Positions 55,367 to 63,986 of a stretch of 64,000 nt of DNA are shown piece after piece. Under the pieces are notes generated by a model that saw only the letters and a list, made by a program, of their open reading frames with translations, was not told the origin of the DNA and ran no database searches. Within the stretch, counting starts at the first letter, position 1; the number at the start of each line of letters is the position of its first letter. The position numbers and the translations under genes were made by a program. The DNA comes from JALZAI01 sp038207565 (GTDB taxonomy: Bacteria; Actinomycetota; Actinomycetes; Mycobacteriales; Jatrophihabitantaceae): NCBI GenBank assembly GCA_038207565.1, contig JBBQZQ010000020.1, forward strand, positions 7,084 to 71,083, given 5' to 3'.

Positions 55367-56610
55367 CCCGCGGCCGCGGGCGCCGGCGGGCCGTGCGGGC
55401 AGCCGAGCAGGTCCCCTCGACTTTGCCCGGCGGGGTGCGCCGGTTCGTGGTCGCTCACCCGATCCGGGAACGGCGCTTTCCGCGCCGGGGGTCGCTGGCC
55501 CGGCGGCTGCTGGCGTCCTACCTGCTGGTCGTGCTGGTCGACATCGCGGTGTTCTTTCTGAGCGCGTTGGTGGTGTCCCCGCTTCCGCGTAACGCACCGG
55601 CCCTGAACACTCAGAGCAAGGTCAACGACTACCTCGACAGCCTGGGCCACAGCCTGTTCCGGGCGCTCATCGTCGGTGCGGTGATCAGCCTGATCGTGGG
55701 CGTCATTGCGACCTTCGTGATTACCGGGCTGCTGCTGGAACCGCTGAGTCGGCTGCGCGCCGCGGCCCGGCGGCTCAGCGAGGGCCACTACGGCGAGCAA
55801 ATACCCCCGCCCTACCCACCCGAGCTGATCGAGTTGGCCGCCGACCTCAACCAGCTCGCGGCCCGCCTCGCCGACGTGGAAACCCGCCGGGCCCGGCTGG
55901 TGTCAGACCTGGCCCACGAACTGCGGACCCCGCTGACCATCATCGAAGGCCAACTGATCGGGGTCAGCGACGGAGTTTACGACTTCTCCGGTGAACTAGT
56001 GAACTCCGTGCGCGAGGAACTGCACCGGCTGCGCCGGCTCACCGAAGACCTGTCCGGGCTCTCGCGGGCCGAAGAGAACGCCTACCACCTTCACATCGAA
56101 CCCACCGAACTCGCCGCCCTGATCCTGCGCGTCACCGATCTGATGCGCCCGCAGTTCGAGCACCGCGGCGTGCACCTGGTCGTCACCTGCGCCCCGGTGG
56201 TCGCCCTCATCGACGCCGACCGGGTCACCCAGATCCTGGCCAACCTGCTGTCCAACGCCCTCACCGCCACCGCCGCCGCCGGGCGGGTCGAGGTCGGCCT
56301 GCACCCACACGGTCAGCGCATCGTTATCGAGGTGACCGACACCGGACGCGGCATCGCCCCGGTCGACCTAGACCGGATTTTCGACCGATTCGAACGAGTC
56401 ATCCCACCGCACGAGCACGCCGACGGAGGCAGCGGCATCGGGCTCACCATCGCCCGAGCCTTGGCCCGGGCCCACGGCGGCGAGCTGGCCGCCCGCTCCC
56501 CTGGCCCAGGCCAGGGTGCGACGTTCACGCTGTCCCTTCCACTGCCACTGCCACTGCCACTGCCACTGCCACTGCCACAGCCATTGCCGGAGGACACGAC
56601 GCGCCGATGA
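55363..56610 (+). CDS. Membrane histidine kinase (BaeS/CpxA-like)
   Basis: A 415-residue kinase. Two membrane helices (about 50-70, ASYLLVVLVDIAVFFLSALV; about 98-122) flank a 25-residue outside loop. HAMP follows (RLRAAARRLSEGHYGE). The H-box is SDLAHELRTPLTIIEGQL. The ATPase has NLLSNAL, DTGRGIAP, FDRFERV and GSGIGLTIARALARAHGG. The C-terminus ends in a Leu-Pro repeat from a 6-base DNA repeat. It overlaps both its neighbours by ATGA, so YceI-like, kinase and regulator are one unit. Signal unknown. Confidence 0.92.
   Translation: MTRGRGRRRAVRAAEQVPSTLPGGVRRFVVAHPIRERRFPRRGSLARRLLASYLLVVLVDIAVFFLSALVVSPLPRNAPALNTQSKVNDYLDSLGHSLFRALIVGAVISLIVGVIATFVITGLLLEPLSRLRAAARRLSEGHYGEQIPPPYPPELIELAADLNQLAARLADVETRRARLVSDLAHELRTPLTIIEGQLIGVSDGVYDFSGELVNSVREELHRLRRLTEDLSGLSRAEENAYHLHIEPTELAALILRVTDLMRPQFEHRGVHLVVTCAPVVALIDADRVTQILANLLSNALTATAAAGRVEVGLHPHGQRIVIEVTDTGRGIAPVDLDRIFDRFERVIPPHEHADGGSGIGLTIARALARAHGGELAARSPGPGQGATFTLSLPLPLPLPLPLPLPQPLPEDTTRR
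56539..56574. repeat. Six 6-base tandem units (ccactg) in the kinase gene
   Basis: Perfect ccactg units from 56539 to 56574, continued by ccacag and ccattg. They code the alternating Leu-Pro tail of the histidine kinase. Slippage would change tail length without changing frame. Confidence 0.95.
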
Positions 56611-58853
56611 GCACCCTGACACCCCGACCGACCCGCGTCCTGGTCGTCGACGACGAACCGAAAATCCGCGACCTGGTCCGCCGCTACCTGCAAGCCGACG
56701 GATTCGAGGTATGCGAGGCCGCCGACGGCACCACCGCTCTGGCCCTTTTCACCGACTATCAACCCGACATCATCGTCCTGGACGTCATGATGCCCATCCT
56801 TAACGGACTGGAGGTCCTGCGCCGTATCCGGGTCAGCTCAAACGTCCCTGTGCTGCTGCTCACCGCCCGTGAGGACGAGATCGACAAAGTCCTGGGGCTC
56901 ACCGCCGGTGCCGATGACTACGTGACCAAACCCTTCGGCGGACGGGAACTCGCCGCCCGCCTGCACGCCATCCTGCGACGACTCGACCCGCACGCACCTC
57001 CCCCAGCCCCGTCCGACGGCGCGGCCGGCGCGATGCTCAAATTCGACAACATCACCATCGACATCGGCCGGCGCCAGGTCACCACCCGCGCGGGCGTCCC
57101 CGAGCTCACCGCCATGGACTTCGAACTGCTGCTTACTCTTGCCCGCGCACCCGGGCACGTGCTGTCCCGCCGCCAGCTGCTCGCCGCGGTCTGGAACGAC
57201 GAAGTCCACACCGACGAACGCGTCGTCGACGTCCACATCCGCACCCTGCGCCGCGCCCTGGCCGATGACGCTACCCACCCCGCCATCATCGACACCGTCC
57301 GCAGCGTGGGTTACCGCTTCCTACCCCGTCCCACCAGACCCCCACAGGCCCCACAGGCCCCACCAACCCTTCACGCAACCTCACCGCGGGCTTTCACATG
57401 CCGGTGCTGTAGTGGATTTGTGGCAGTCGCAGGCAGTGCGAGGACAGCGGGCAGTGACGAACCCGCACGCCGCGCGAACAGCTGGCGCCTGCTGCGGAGG
57501 CTGGTCGGAGTCGCAGTGATCGTCGCTATGGGGTGGCTGGTGCTGGTGCCGCAGCTGCGCTCCGCCGCAGCCGCGACCCGAAACCTGTCGGCCGTCGACC
57601 CGGTGTGGCTGGGGGTTGCGGTGGCGGCCGAAGCCGGGGCGCTGCTGGCCTACGCCCGGTTGTCCCAGCACACCTTGGCGCCCGTCCGGATCGGGTTCGC
57701 TGCGATGCTGCGCATCGACCTGGCGACCCTCGCCCTCGGCAATGTCAGCCCGGCCGGCTCGGTCGTCGGCGCCGGGCTCGGATACCGGCTGCTGACCCGC
57801 TCGGGGGTGAGCCCGGCCAAAGCGATCAGCGCCAAGACGGTGCAAGCGGTCGGGTCGGCCGTGGTGCTCAACCTATTCCTCGCCGTCGCGCTGGCAACCG
57901 CGGTCGCGCGAGAAGGAACGACCGCCCTCTATAGCACCGCCACCGTCATCATCCTCATCCTGCTGGGCACCGTCGCGACCGTCGCGGTGCTGCTGATTCG
58001 ACACCCCCAGCGCAGCGCGGAGTGGGCCGCCGCCCTCGCCGCTGTGCTGCCGGGTCTGCGGCCAGCCAGCGGATCGCGATTGGCCGCATCGCTGACCGAA
58101 GCCCTGGGCCTGCTCACCCACGACCGCCGCTTCCTGACCACCACCGCCGGCTGGGCGACCGCGAACTGGCTTTTGGACGCCGCCGCACTGTGGTGCGCCG
58201 TGACCGCGTTCGGACACCCCTTGGGCCCGGTCGGTCTGGGCGTCGCCTACGGACTGGCCAACCTCTTCGCCGCGATCCCGCTCACCCCCGGCGGACTGGG
58301 CATCATCGAAGGCGTCCTGCTCCCGGTGCTGACCAGCTTCCACACCCCGCACACGGACGCCGTGCTGGGCATCACCACCTGGCGGCTCCTCAACTTCTGG
58401 GCGCCCATCCCGATCGGGTTCGGCGCGCTGGCCATCACCCGACGCACACCCCAGCCGCCACTTATGAGGTCACCGGCGAGGTCACCGGCTCCAAGCCGCA
58501 GAGGGCGTCTCCCCCCGGTCCGACCCCGAGGTCAGGCGCGAACCAGGACTGGCTCTCCCCCCAACTTCGTGGACATCTCGGACGGTCAGGTGCGGACCGC
58601 GGTCCAGACCTGGGCGCTGCGTGGCGAGGGCACACGGTGCTCATCGACACCGGTCTGGGCAACGGAAAGCAACGGCCCTACGTGCCGGTCTGGTTGCACT
58701 ACGACAGCTAATATCGGACCCGCTTGGCTGAACTCGGCGTCACGCCGGCGAACTCGACCTTGTGGTGAACACGCACCTGCACCTCGACCACCTCGGGTGC
58801 AACACCCGACTCGTGGATCGGGAGTGGGCGCCGACGTCCCGGCCTCGACGTAG
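56607..58853 (+). CDS. OmpR-type response regulator fused in frame to a flippase-like membrane domain
   Basis: A 748-residue frame. Residues 1-130 are a receiver (D15-D16, phospho-acceptor D59 in IIVLDVMMP, Lys in YVTKPFGG). Residues 140-240 are a winged-helix OmpR domain ending VRSVGYRFLPRP. There is then no stop: a 50-residue linker leads to the UPF0104/lysylphosphatidylglycerol-synthase membrane domain (about 295-600), with VSPAGSVVGAGLGYRLLTRS, IPLTPGGLGIIEGVL and WRLLNFWAPIPIG. The last 150 residues run into a metallo-beta-lactamase relic in the wrong frame. In other genomes these are separate genes. The membrane gene may start internally at GTG 57420, or an indel may have removed the regulator's stop; a TAG occurs in another frame at 57409. 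A true fusion would be a membrane-bound regulator. Confidence 0.85.
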   Translation: MSTLTPRPTRVLVVDDEPKIRDLVRRYLQADGFEVCEAADGTTALALFTDYQPDIIVLDVMMPILNGLEVLRRIRVSSNVPVLLLTAREDEIDKVLGLTAGADDYVTKPFGGRELAARLHAILRRLDPHAPPPAPSDGAAGAMLKFDNITIDIGRRQVTTRAGVPELTAMDFELLLTLARAPGHVLSRRQLLAAVWNDEVHTDERVVDVHIRTLRRALADDATHPAIIDTVRSVGYRFLPRPTRPPQAPQAPPTLHATSPRAFTCRCCSGFVAVAGSARTAGSDEPARRANSWRLLRRLVGVAVIVAMGWLVLVPQLRSAAAATRNLSAVDPVWLGVAVAAEAGALLAYARLSQHTLAPVRIGFAAMLRIDLATLALGNVSPAGSVVGAGLGYRLLTRSGVSPAKAISAKTVQAVGSAVVLNLFLAVALATAVAREGTTALYSTATVIILILLGTVATVAVLLIRHPQRSAEWAAALAAVLPGLRPASGSRLAASLTEALGLLTHDRRFLTTTAGWATANWLLDAAALWCAVTAFGHPLGPVGLGVAYGLANLFAAIPLTPGGLGIIEGVLLPVLTSFHTPHTDAVLGITTWRLLNFWAPIPIGFGALAITRRTPQPPLMRSPARSPAPSRRGRLPPVRPRGQARTRTGSPPNFVDISDGQVRTAVQTWALRGEGTRCSSTPVWATESNGPTCRSGCTTTANIGPAWLNSASRRRTRPCGEHAPAPRPPRVQHPTRGSGVGADVPAST

Positions 58854-58960
58854 CTCGTGCAAGAGACCGAGTTCGAGTTATGGAACCTGCAGAACGGCGC
58901 CGTGCCTGTGTTCGGGCGGGAAAACCAGAATGCGGGAAGCGATACCGGATCCAAAGCAAC
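58560..58960 (+). pseudogene. Metallo-beta-lactamase-fold hydrolase relic
   Basis: Pieces in shifting frames follow one MBL family in order: SDGQVRTAVQTWALRGEG (58575 on), TVLIDTGLGNGKQRPYVPVW, LVVNTHLHLDHLGCNTRLVD (with the HxHxDH metal motif, about 58758-58818), then ETEFELWNLQNGAVPVFGRE (about 58862 on). At least three frame changes and a stop (TAA at 58711) interrupt it. The first piece is read through by the fused regulator/flippase frame. 58961-59301 holds nothing further that I recognise. Confidence 0.75.
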
Positions 58961-59301
58961 CTCACCCCGGAACCGATGAGCGCCGGAGCCAGTCGAGACT
59001 GAATCTGACCGCAGCACGACCTGACACGCGCGGCAAAACGCAACGCAACATTGGGCCGCCGCCTCGGTACTGCGCGGGAAGGCCGCAGCCGGGGTCGCTC
59101 CGCTCTGCCGATTCGGTCCATTCTCGTGCGTCTAACGACCGCCTCGGCACTCGGCCGCAGATTCGCGGCGGCCCGGGTCGGTCGACACACGAAATCTTCA
59201 TCGAGGCTCCAGTAGCGGCTTCACGGGATGCGGGTTGGCTGGAGCATCGATGGGTGACGAGCGCCGCTTGTGACCGCAGTACTCAACCGAGAGGTACGTC
59301 C

Positions 59302-61494
59302 ATGAAAGCAATCGCCGCGTGGTGCTTCCGGCATCGTCGGGTTGTAGTGCTGGGCTGGCTGATGGCGGTGGCGGCCGTGTTCGGGTTGTCACAGGTCAGC
59401 GGATCGGCGTACAGCAACTCCTTCTCGCTGCCGAACACCGAGTCCACGCAGGCGTTGAACCTGCTCAAGGCCAACGCCACGGCCCAGTCGGGCGACTCGG
59501 AGCAGATCGTGATCGCCGCCCGAAACGGCACCACACTCACTGATCCGGCCGTGCGGGCGCAGGCCGATGCGCTGTTCGCCAAGCTCGCCGGGTTGACCGA
59601 CGTCTCCAGCGTCGCCTCGCCGTACGCGGCGGCCGGTGCGACCCAGATGAACGGCAAGCACACGATCGCGTTCGCGACGTTGACCTACGCCAAGGACGAG
59701 GGCGGCATTTCCGACGCGGCAGCCAAGACGCTCGTCGACACCGCCGGGTCCTTCCGCACCGCACAGTTGAACGTGGCCGTCGACGGCCAGGTCGCAGCCA
59801 AGACCTCTGGCCCATCGCTGGGCGGGGTCGGGTTCGGGGCGATCGCCGCTCTCGTTGTGCTGGTCGTGGTGTTCGGTTCGTTGCTCGCTGGTGCGTTGCC
59901 GCTGATCTCGGCGCTGCTCGCGCTGCTGGCGGCCACGGGCGTGATCGACATGCTCAGCCACGTGATCAGCATGCCCGACTTCTCCGGCCAACTGGTGCTG
60001 CTCATCGGCCTAGGGGTCGGCGTCGATTACGCGCTGTTCATCGTGACCCGTTTCCGGCAGAGCCTGCAGCGAGGCCAGGACGTGGAGTCGGCGATCGTCA
60101 CCGCGGTCGCAACCTCGGGACGCGCGGTGCTGTTCGCCGGCGCCGTGGTGTGCATCGCCCTGCTGGGCATGCTCGCGCTCGGTGTCGGGATCCTGAGCGG
60201 CCTCGGCATCGCCGCCAGCCTCGGGGTGCTGTTCACCATGGCCACGTCGCTGACCCTGCTGCCCGCGTTGCTCGGCTTCTTCGGCCACCGGGTGCTCTCT
60301 CGTCGTCAGCGCCGCCACCTCGCCGAGGGCGTCTCGCTCACCGACGCCGGGGTGTGGTGGCGGTGGTCGAAGTTCGTCGCCCGCCGTCCCCTCGCTCCCG
60401 CTGTCGCGGCGCTGGCGGTGTTGATCACCTTGGCGGTCCCGTTTCTCTCCCTGCGCCTGGGCAACGCTGACGCCAGTAACGACCCGCCGTCCAGCACCAC
60501 CCGGCAGGCCTACGACCTGCTCGCGGAAGGCTTCGGGCCTGGCTTCAACGGCCCCCTGCAGGTTGCCGTGCAGGCCGATTCCCCCGCCCAGAAGCAGGCC
60601 CTCACCGCCGTCACCGCTGCGATCGCGAAGGATCACGGGGTCGCGAAAGTCAGCGCCCCGCAAGTGCTGAGCACCAAGGGCGACACCCAAATCTCGGCTT
60701 TCCAGATCTTCCCCACCACCTCCCCGCAGTCCGCCGCCACCGCCAACCTCGTCACGCACCTGCGGCACGGCGTGATCCCCCGCGCCGAATCCGGCACGGG
60801 CATCCACGTCTACATCGGCGGGGCGACCGCGACCAGCGCCGACTTCGCGGGCGTCCTGGCATCGAAGATGCCGCTGTTCGTCGCCCTGGTCGTGCTGCTG
60901 TCCTTCCTGCTGCTCATGGTGGTGTTCCGCAGCATCCTCATCCCGCTCACCGCGGCGCTGATGAACCTGCTCTCGGCCGGAGCCGCGCTCGGCGTGCTGT
61001 CCGCCGCCTACGTCTGGGGCTGGGGCGGCAGCCTGCTCGGCGCCAACTCCGGCGGACCGATCTCGGCGTTCATCCCCGTCATGGTGTTCGCGATCCTGTT
61101 CGGCCTGTCCATGGACTACCAGGTGTTCCTCGTGTCCCGGATGCAGGAGGAATATCACCGATCCGGAGACAACAAGGACGCCGTCACCCGCGGCCTGGCC
61201 ATCACCGGACGCACCATCACCGCCGCGGCGCTGATCATGATCCTGGTCTTCGGCTCCTTCATCCTCGGTGGGGACATCATCATCAAGGAGTTCGGTCTCG
61301 GCCTGGCTGTGGCCGTCGCGGTCGATGCATTCCTGATCCGCATTGCCATCGTGCCCGCCCTGATGTTCCTGCTCGGACGGAGCAACTGGTGGGTCCCCGG
61401 CCCGCTCGGCCGGCTGCTCCCCCGCCTGCCGATTGAAGATGAACCCGACTTTCCCGAGGAGGACCTCCGGGCCGTCCCCGCGTCCACTGTGTGA
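59302..61494 (+). CDS. MMPL-family (RND) transporter
   Basis: A 730-residue membrane protein from ATG 59302, with GAGAGG 6 bases upstream. It has twelve helices in two halves with two large outside loops (about 35-170 and 390-560). Proton-relay Asp-Tyr pairs are present in both halves: GVGVDYALFIVTRFRQ and GLSMDYQVFLVSRMQEEY. These are hallmarks of actinobacterial MMPL proteins, which export lipids or drugs. The length is typical of the shorter MmpL/ActII-3 group. There is no C-terminal cytoplasmic domain. Transported compound unknown; the nearby ABC exporter, DedA and flippase-like domain fit an envelope-lipid setting. Confidence 0.93.
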   Translation: MKAIAAWCFRHRRVVVLGWLMAVAAVFGLSQVSGSAYSNSFSLPNTESTQALNLLKANATAQSGDSEQIVIAARNGTTLTDPAVRAQADALFAKLAGLTDVSSVASPYAAAGATQMNGKHTIAFATLTYAKDEGGISDAAAKTLVDTAGSFRTAQLNVAVDGQVAAKTSGPSLGGVGFGAIAALVVLVVVFGSLLAGALPLISALLALLAATGVIDMLSHVISMPDFSGQLVLLIGLGVGVDYALFIVTRFRQSLQRGQDVESAIVTAVATSGRAVLFAGAVVCIALLGMLALGVGILSGLGIAASLGVLFTMATSLTLLPALLGFFGHRVLSRRQRRHLAEGVSLTDAGVWWRWSKFVARRPLAPAVAALAVLITLAVPFLSLRLGNADASNDPPSSTTRQAYDLLAEGFGPGFNGPLQVAVQADSPAQKQALTAVTAAIAKDHGVAKVSAPQVLSTKGDTQISAFQIFPTTSPQSAATANLVTHLRHGVIPRAESGTGIHVYIGGATATSADFAGVLASKMPLFVALVVLLSFLLLMVVFRSILIPLTAALMNLLSAGAALGVLSAAYVWGWGGSLLGANSGGPISAFIPVMVFAILFGLSMDYQVFLVSRMQEEYHRSGDNKDAVTRGLAITGRTITAAALIMILVFGSFILGGDIIIKEFGLGLAVAVAVDAFLIRIAIVPALMFLLGRSNWWVPGPLGRLLPRLPIEDEPDFPEEDLRAVPASTV

Positions 61495-61699
61495 CCACGG
61501 CCCGAAGCCATCGCCATCGCCGTCGAACTCAGCGCATGAACCTGGCACCTCGGTCGGGCGCTCCTGCGCAGCCCCGCTCGGAAGATCAGATACTTCGACG
61601 CCCGGAGTACGGAAATGGGCCCACCCAGCACCGCGTGTGCTCGTCCGGACCTCAGTGAAGGCGGTCACGTCGATGCCCGTCTTAGCGGCGATCATCTAC

Positions 61700-62225
61700 T
61701 GGATCCGAATTCTGCGGCGCCCGACGGATGCCCGGCTCAACGCCGGTATGTGGGAGAGTTCGCGCTCGGCTTCGGCGCCGCCAGGCTGCTCACCCTTTGA
61801 GGGGACCTGCGCCCTGCCGGGTTCGAGAACAGTTACTTCTGCAGCGAGCTGGCCGGCGTCACATCGGTCTACCTCTACAGCGCGACGCTGCTGCTCGCCC
61901 CCGCGCGGGCTGGCCGGAACCCCTGTTCGGCGGGCTGGACCGCATGTACCTCTGGCACAAACGCTCCGCGGTCGTGGCCACACTGTTGCTGTTCCCGCAC
62001 GCCTTGATCACCGGCGCAGCACCGCACAAGACCGCAAACTAGACCGGCCTCGCCCTGCGAGTCGTGTCACTGTCCGGGCTCTTGGTCCTGGTCTTCGTCT
62101 CGATCCCCCGGGTCGGACGCATCCTGCGGCTGCCCTACGAGCGGTGGCTGTTCCTACACCGCCTGACCGGCCTGTTCGTGGTCATCGGCGTCATCCACGG
62201 GCTCGCCGTCGACCAGATCATCCGG
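61700..62225 (+). pseudogene. Ferric-reductase-like transmembrane protein relic
   Basis: Frames together read FALGFGAARLLTL, stop, ENSYFCSELAGVTSVYLYSA, EPLFGGLDRMYLWHKRSAVV, ATLLLFPHALITG, stop at 62041, then LSGLLVLVFVSIPRVGRILR, LPYERWLFLHRLTGLFVVIG and VIHGLAVDQII. This matches the haem-binding membrane region of ferric-reductase/NADPH-oxidase-like proteins (paired His in helices: LWHKR..PHAL and FLHRLTG..IHG). Two stops and frame changes, and no FAD/NAD domain, since the toxin gene begins at 62237. Probably truncated by insertion or deletion next to the TA locus. Confidence 0.65.
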
Positions 62226-62236
62226 GGGGTCCGGCG

Positions 62237-62632
62237 TCATGATGGCTCGGCGACGGCGAGGCCGGCGGAAGCGGCGGCAGCGGCGGCTTCGGCGTCGTAG
62301 GTGATCATCTCGTCGACGCCGACGCGCAGCGCCGCAGCCAGATGCATCGCATCGTTGGAACAGAGCCGGCCAGGCAGCGTCCCCGCCGTCAGCAGTTCCC
62401 CGCGGGTCAGATCGACCAGCGTCAGCGTGTCGAGAACGATCCCGACGGAGGCGAGATCGACGTCGTCGGGGTGGCGGTTCGCGGCGCAGTGCAACTCGGT
62501 GTGCAACAACCACGACGCGACGACTTGCTTGCCCTCATCACCGGCGGATTGCAGATACCTGACGAGCGCCTCGGACTCGGACTCCTCGACCAATAACTTC
62601 ATTGCCGCCGAGGTGTCGAGGTAACAGATCAC
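62237..62632 (-). CDS. PIN-domain toxin (VapC)
   Basis: A 131-residue PIN nuclease. Acidic residues typical of VapC are in ICYLDTSAAMKLLVEE (Asp6), HTELHCAA (Glu), LCSNDAMHLAAALRVG (Asp) and EMITYDAE (Asp), giving a complete Mg-binding set. GTG 62632 overlaps the antitoxin stop (GTGA). As a toxin it would cut RNA until bound by the upstream antitoxin. It sits between the ferric-reductase relic and a tRNA-like fragment, a usual setting for islands. Confidence 0.92.
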   Translation of the reverse strand: MICYLDTSAAMKLLVEESESEALVRYLQSAGDEGKQVVASWLLHTELHCAANRHPDDVDLASVGIVLDTLTLVDLTRGELLTAGTLPGRLCSNDAMHLAAALRVGVDEMITYDAEAAAAAASAGLAVAEPS

Positions 62633-62895
62633 CAGCGACCCCGAGAGTCGTCCACGATCTCGGAGGTGGTTCGGCTCGCTGTCCGTCGATGCACGGTCGC
62701 GAGCTCGGCGAGCGATCTGCGAGCCGGCCGCGCCTGGCCCCGCGCCACAAGCTCGCCCAGCGAATCGCCCGAGGGCGGCGAGATGACAGCGGCGACCTGA
62801 CCGTTGTTGGTGACTTGCACGGACTCCCCCGCAGCGACGGCGCGCAGGATCTCCCCGCTGCTGTTACGCATTTCGCGATGAGTCACAGTCCGCAT
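62629..62895 (-). CDS. Phd/YefM-family antitoxin
   Basis: An 88-residue protein. The DNA-binding N-terminus is typical Phd/YefM: MRTVTHREMRNSSGEILRAV, AAGESVQVTNNGQVAAVISP. The C-terminal half is the toxin-neutralising segment. It overlaps the vapC start by 4 bases. ATG 62895 lies directly next to a repeated GTGCTAC motif, so the mRNA may be leaderless and autoregulated. Confidence 0.92.
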   Translation of the reverse strand: MRTVTHREMRNSSGEILRAVAAGESVQVTNNGQVAAVISPPSGDSLGELVARGQARPARRSLAELATVHRRTASRTTSEIVDDSRGRW

Positions 62896-62912
62896 GTAGC
62901 ACAGCGTAGCAC
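62896..62912. promoter_or_regulatory. Direct-repeat operator of the Phd-VapC locus
   Basis: gtagcac occurs at 62896-62902 and 62906-62912 with a 3-base spacer, adjoining the antitoxin start codon. On the minus strand this reads GTGCTACGCTGTGCTAC. The TACGCT could also be a -10 element about 7 bases before ATG. Placement suits autorepression by Phd. Confidence 0.5.
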
Positions 62913-63123
62913 TCCTGCCTCCAGCCCACTCGATTGGGTCCTCGGTGGGACCGCCACGCCCCGACCCACAGCACCCTCCCGCCCGGCCCGCACACCTCTA
63001 CAGACGCCCCAGCAGCGCGAATCTCACCAAATCCGACGGTTGGAGATATTGGTCCGACGGCTTTGCTCTACCGCCCGACGTCGTCGCCGTCTTCAGACGC
63101 CGACACGGCGGGGGCGCGTATTT

Positions 63124-63160
63124 GCTCCTCCGACTGGACTCGAACCGGTAATCCTTCGAG
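63124..63160 (-). other. tRNA-Asn-like 3' fragment, possible attachment site
   Basis: The minus strand reads ctcgaaggattaccggttcg then agtccagtcggaggagc, which matches the variable loop, T arm and 3' acceptor strand of bacterial tRNA-Asn. The 5' half is absent: upstream sequence cannot form the acceptor or D stem. There is one mismatch in the T stem. A 3' tRNA fragment without its 5' half is what an integrative element leaves at its far end. The full-length tRNA-Asn is not in this window. Confidence 0.5.
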
Positions 63161-63338
63161 TTGATCTTTGAGCTGTTGATCTTCGTTGAATTTCGCTACA
63201 CCGTCTGCTGCGTAAGGGATTGAACGATTTCAGCCATGATCATAATCGTGTGTAATCGGTCATGAACGGTGAGTGAAAGATGACTCTGGTTCGGATGATC
63301 TCGGTCGGGTGACGCGACACGATCTTGCCCTCTCAGCA

Positions 63339-63740
63339 TTAGGTGATCAGGTCGAAGGTGCAGCGGGTTCCGCTGGCCGCCGCCAACTTGGCGTCGCAGG
63401 TGATGACTGGGGCGGTGAGCTGCTCCGCGAGTGCGACGTACGCGGCGTCGTAGGCGGTCACGTTTGCGCGCAGCTCCCAGACGCGGTCGAGGTGCGGTGC
63501 CAGAGGCAGACGACGGATCGGAAATCCGGCGAGATGACGCAGCGCGGCCGGCACGGCTCGCTCGACGACTGGATTCACCAAGGCAAGACCACGCAACGCC
63601 GAGACGACCTCGATGTCCAGGTGCGACGGGGCGCAAAGGGCGTCCCCGCGGGCAAGCCGGCTGACCACGTCGGCGCGGCGCGGGTCGTCAGAGAGATAGA
63701 ACGTGACCAGAACAGAAGCGTCCACGACCGCCAGACTCAC
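63339..63740 (-). CDS. PIN-domain toxin (VapC), second pair
   Basis: A 133-residue PIN nuclease. Conserved acids are in LAVVDASVLVTFYL (Asp), LDIEVVSALRGL (Glu), TAYDAAYVALAEQL (Asp) and VITCDAKLAAA (Asp). GTG 63740 overlaps the antitoxin stop (GTGA). It is clearly different from the other VapC in this window, so this is an independent acquisition. 63161-63338 holds nothing I recognise. Confidence 0.92.
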   Translation of the reverse strand: MSLAVVDASVLVTFYLSDDPRRADVVSRLARGDALCAPSHLDIEVVSALRGLALVNPVVERAVPAALRHLAGFPIRRLPLAPHLDRVWELRANVTAYDAAYVALAEQLTAPVITCDAKLAAASGTRCTFDLIT

Positions 63741-63967
63741 GACGCTGCGCGGACCTCACGCACAGCCGCGGCGGCGCCCTCGAGAGACACCCCAGTGTCA
63801 TTCGCGGGCTGGTACATGGCCAGGTAGTCGCCGAGGCGGGCGACTTGGGCAGCTTCGGTCAACCGATCGACGACGTAGGCACTCAGCGATTGACGATTGG
63901 CCGAGGCCGCCTCCGACAACGCCTCGTATACGTCCTCGGGCACATCGCGCAGGTTCATCCGCTTCAT
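63737..63967 (-). CDS. VapB-like ribbon-helix-helix antitoxin (FitA type)
   Basis: A 76-residue protein. The N-terminal RHH reads MKRMNLRDVPEDVYEALSEA then ASANRQSLSAYVVDRLTEAA, as in FitA/VapB antitoxins. The C-terminal part is acidic/hydrophobic for toxin binding. ATG 63967 lies directly beside a perfect inverted repeat. It is translationally coupled with the following toxin. Confidence 0.92.
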   Translation of the reverse strand: MKRMNLRDVPEDVYEALSEAASANRQSLSAYVVDRLTEAAQVARLGDYLAMYQPANDTGVSLEGAAAAVREVRAAS

Positions 63968-63986
63968 GGTGCCAGTATGGCACCAA
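63968..63986. promoter_or_regulatory. VapB operator (perfect inverted repeat)
   Basis: TGGTGCC (63968-63974) and GGCACCA (63980-63986) with a 5-base spacer agtat, immediately upstream of the antitoxin start. Arms are perfect. RHH antitoxins bind such sites to repress their own operon. The transcript is probably leaderless or nearly so. Confidence 0.7.

Noticed and set aside
63117..63198. Complete tRNA gene on the minus strand
   Set aside because: Only the T arm and 3' acceptor strand can be recognised; the upstream sequence cannot pair to form acceptor or D stems.
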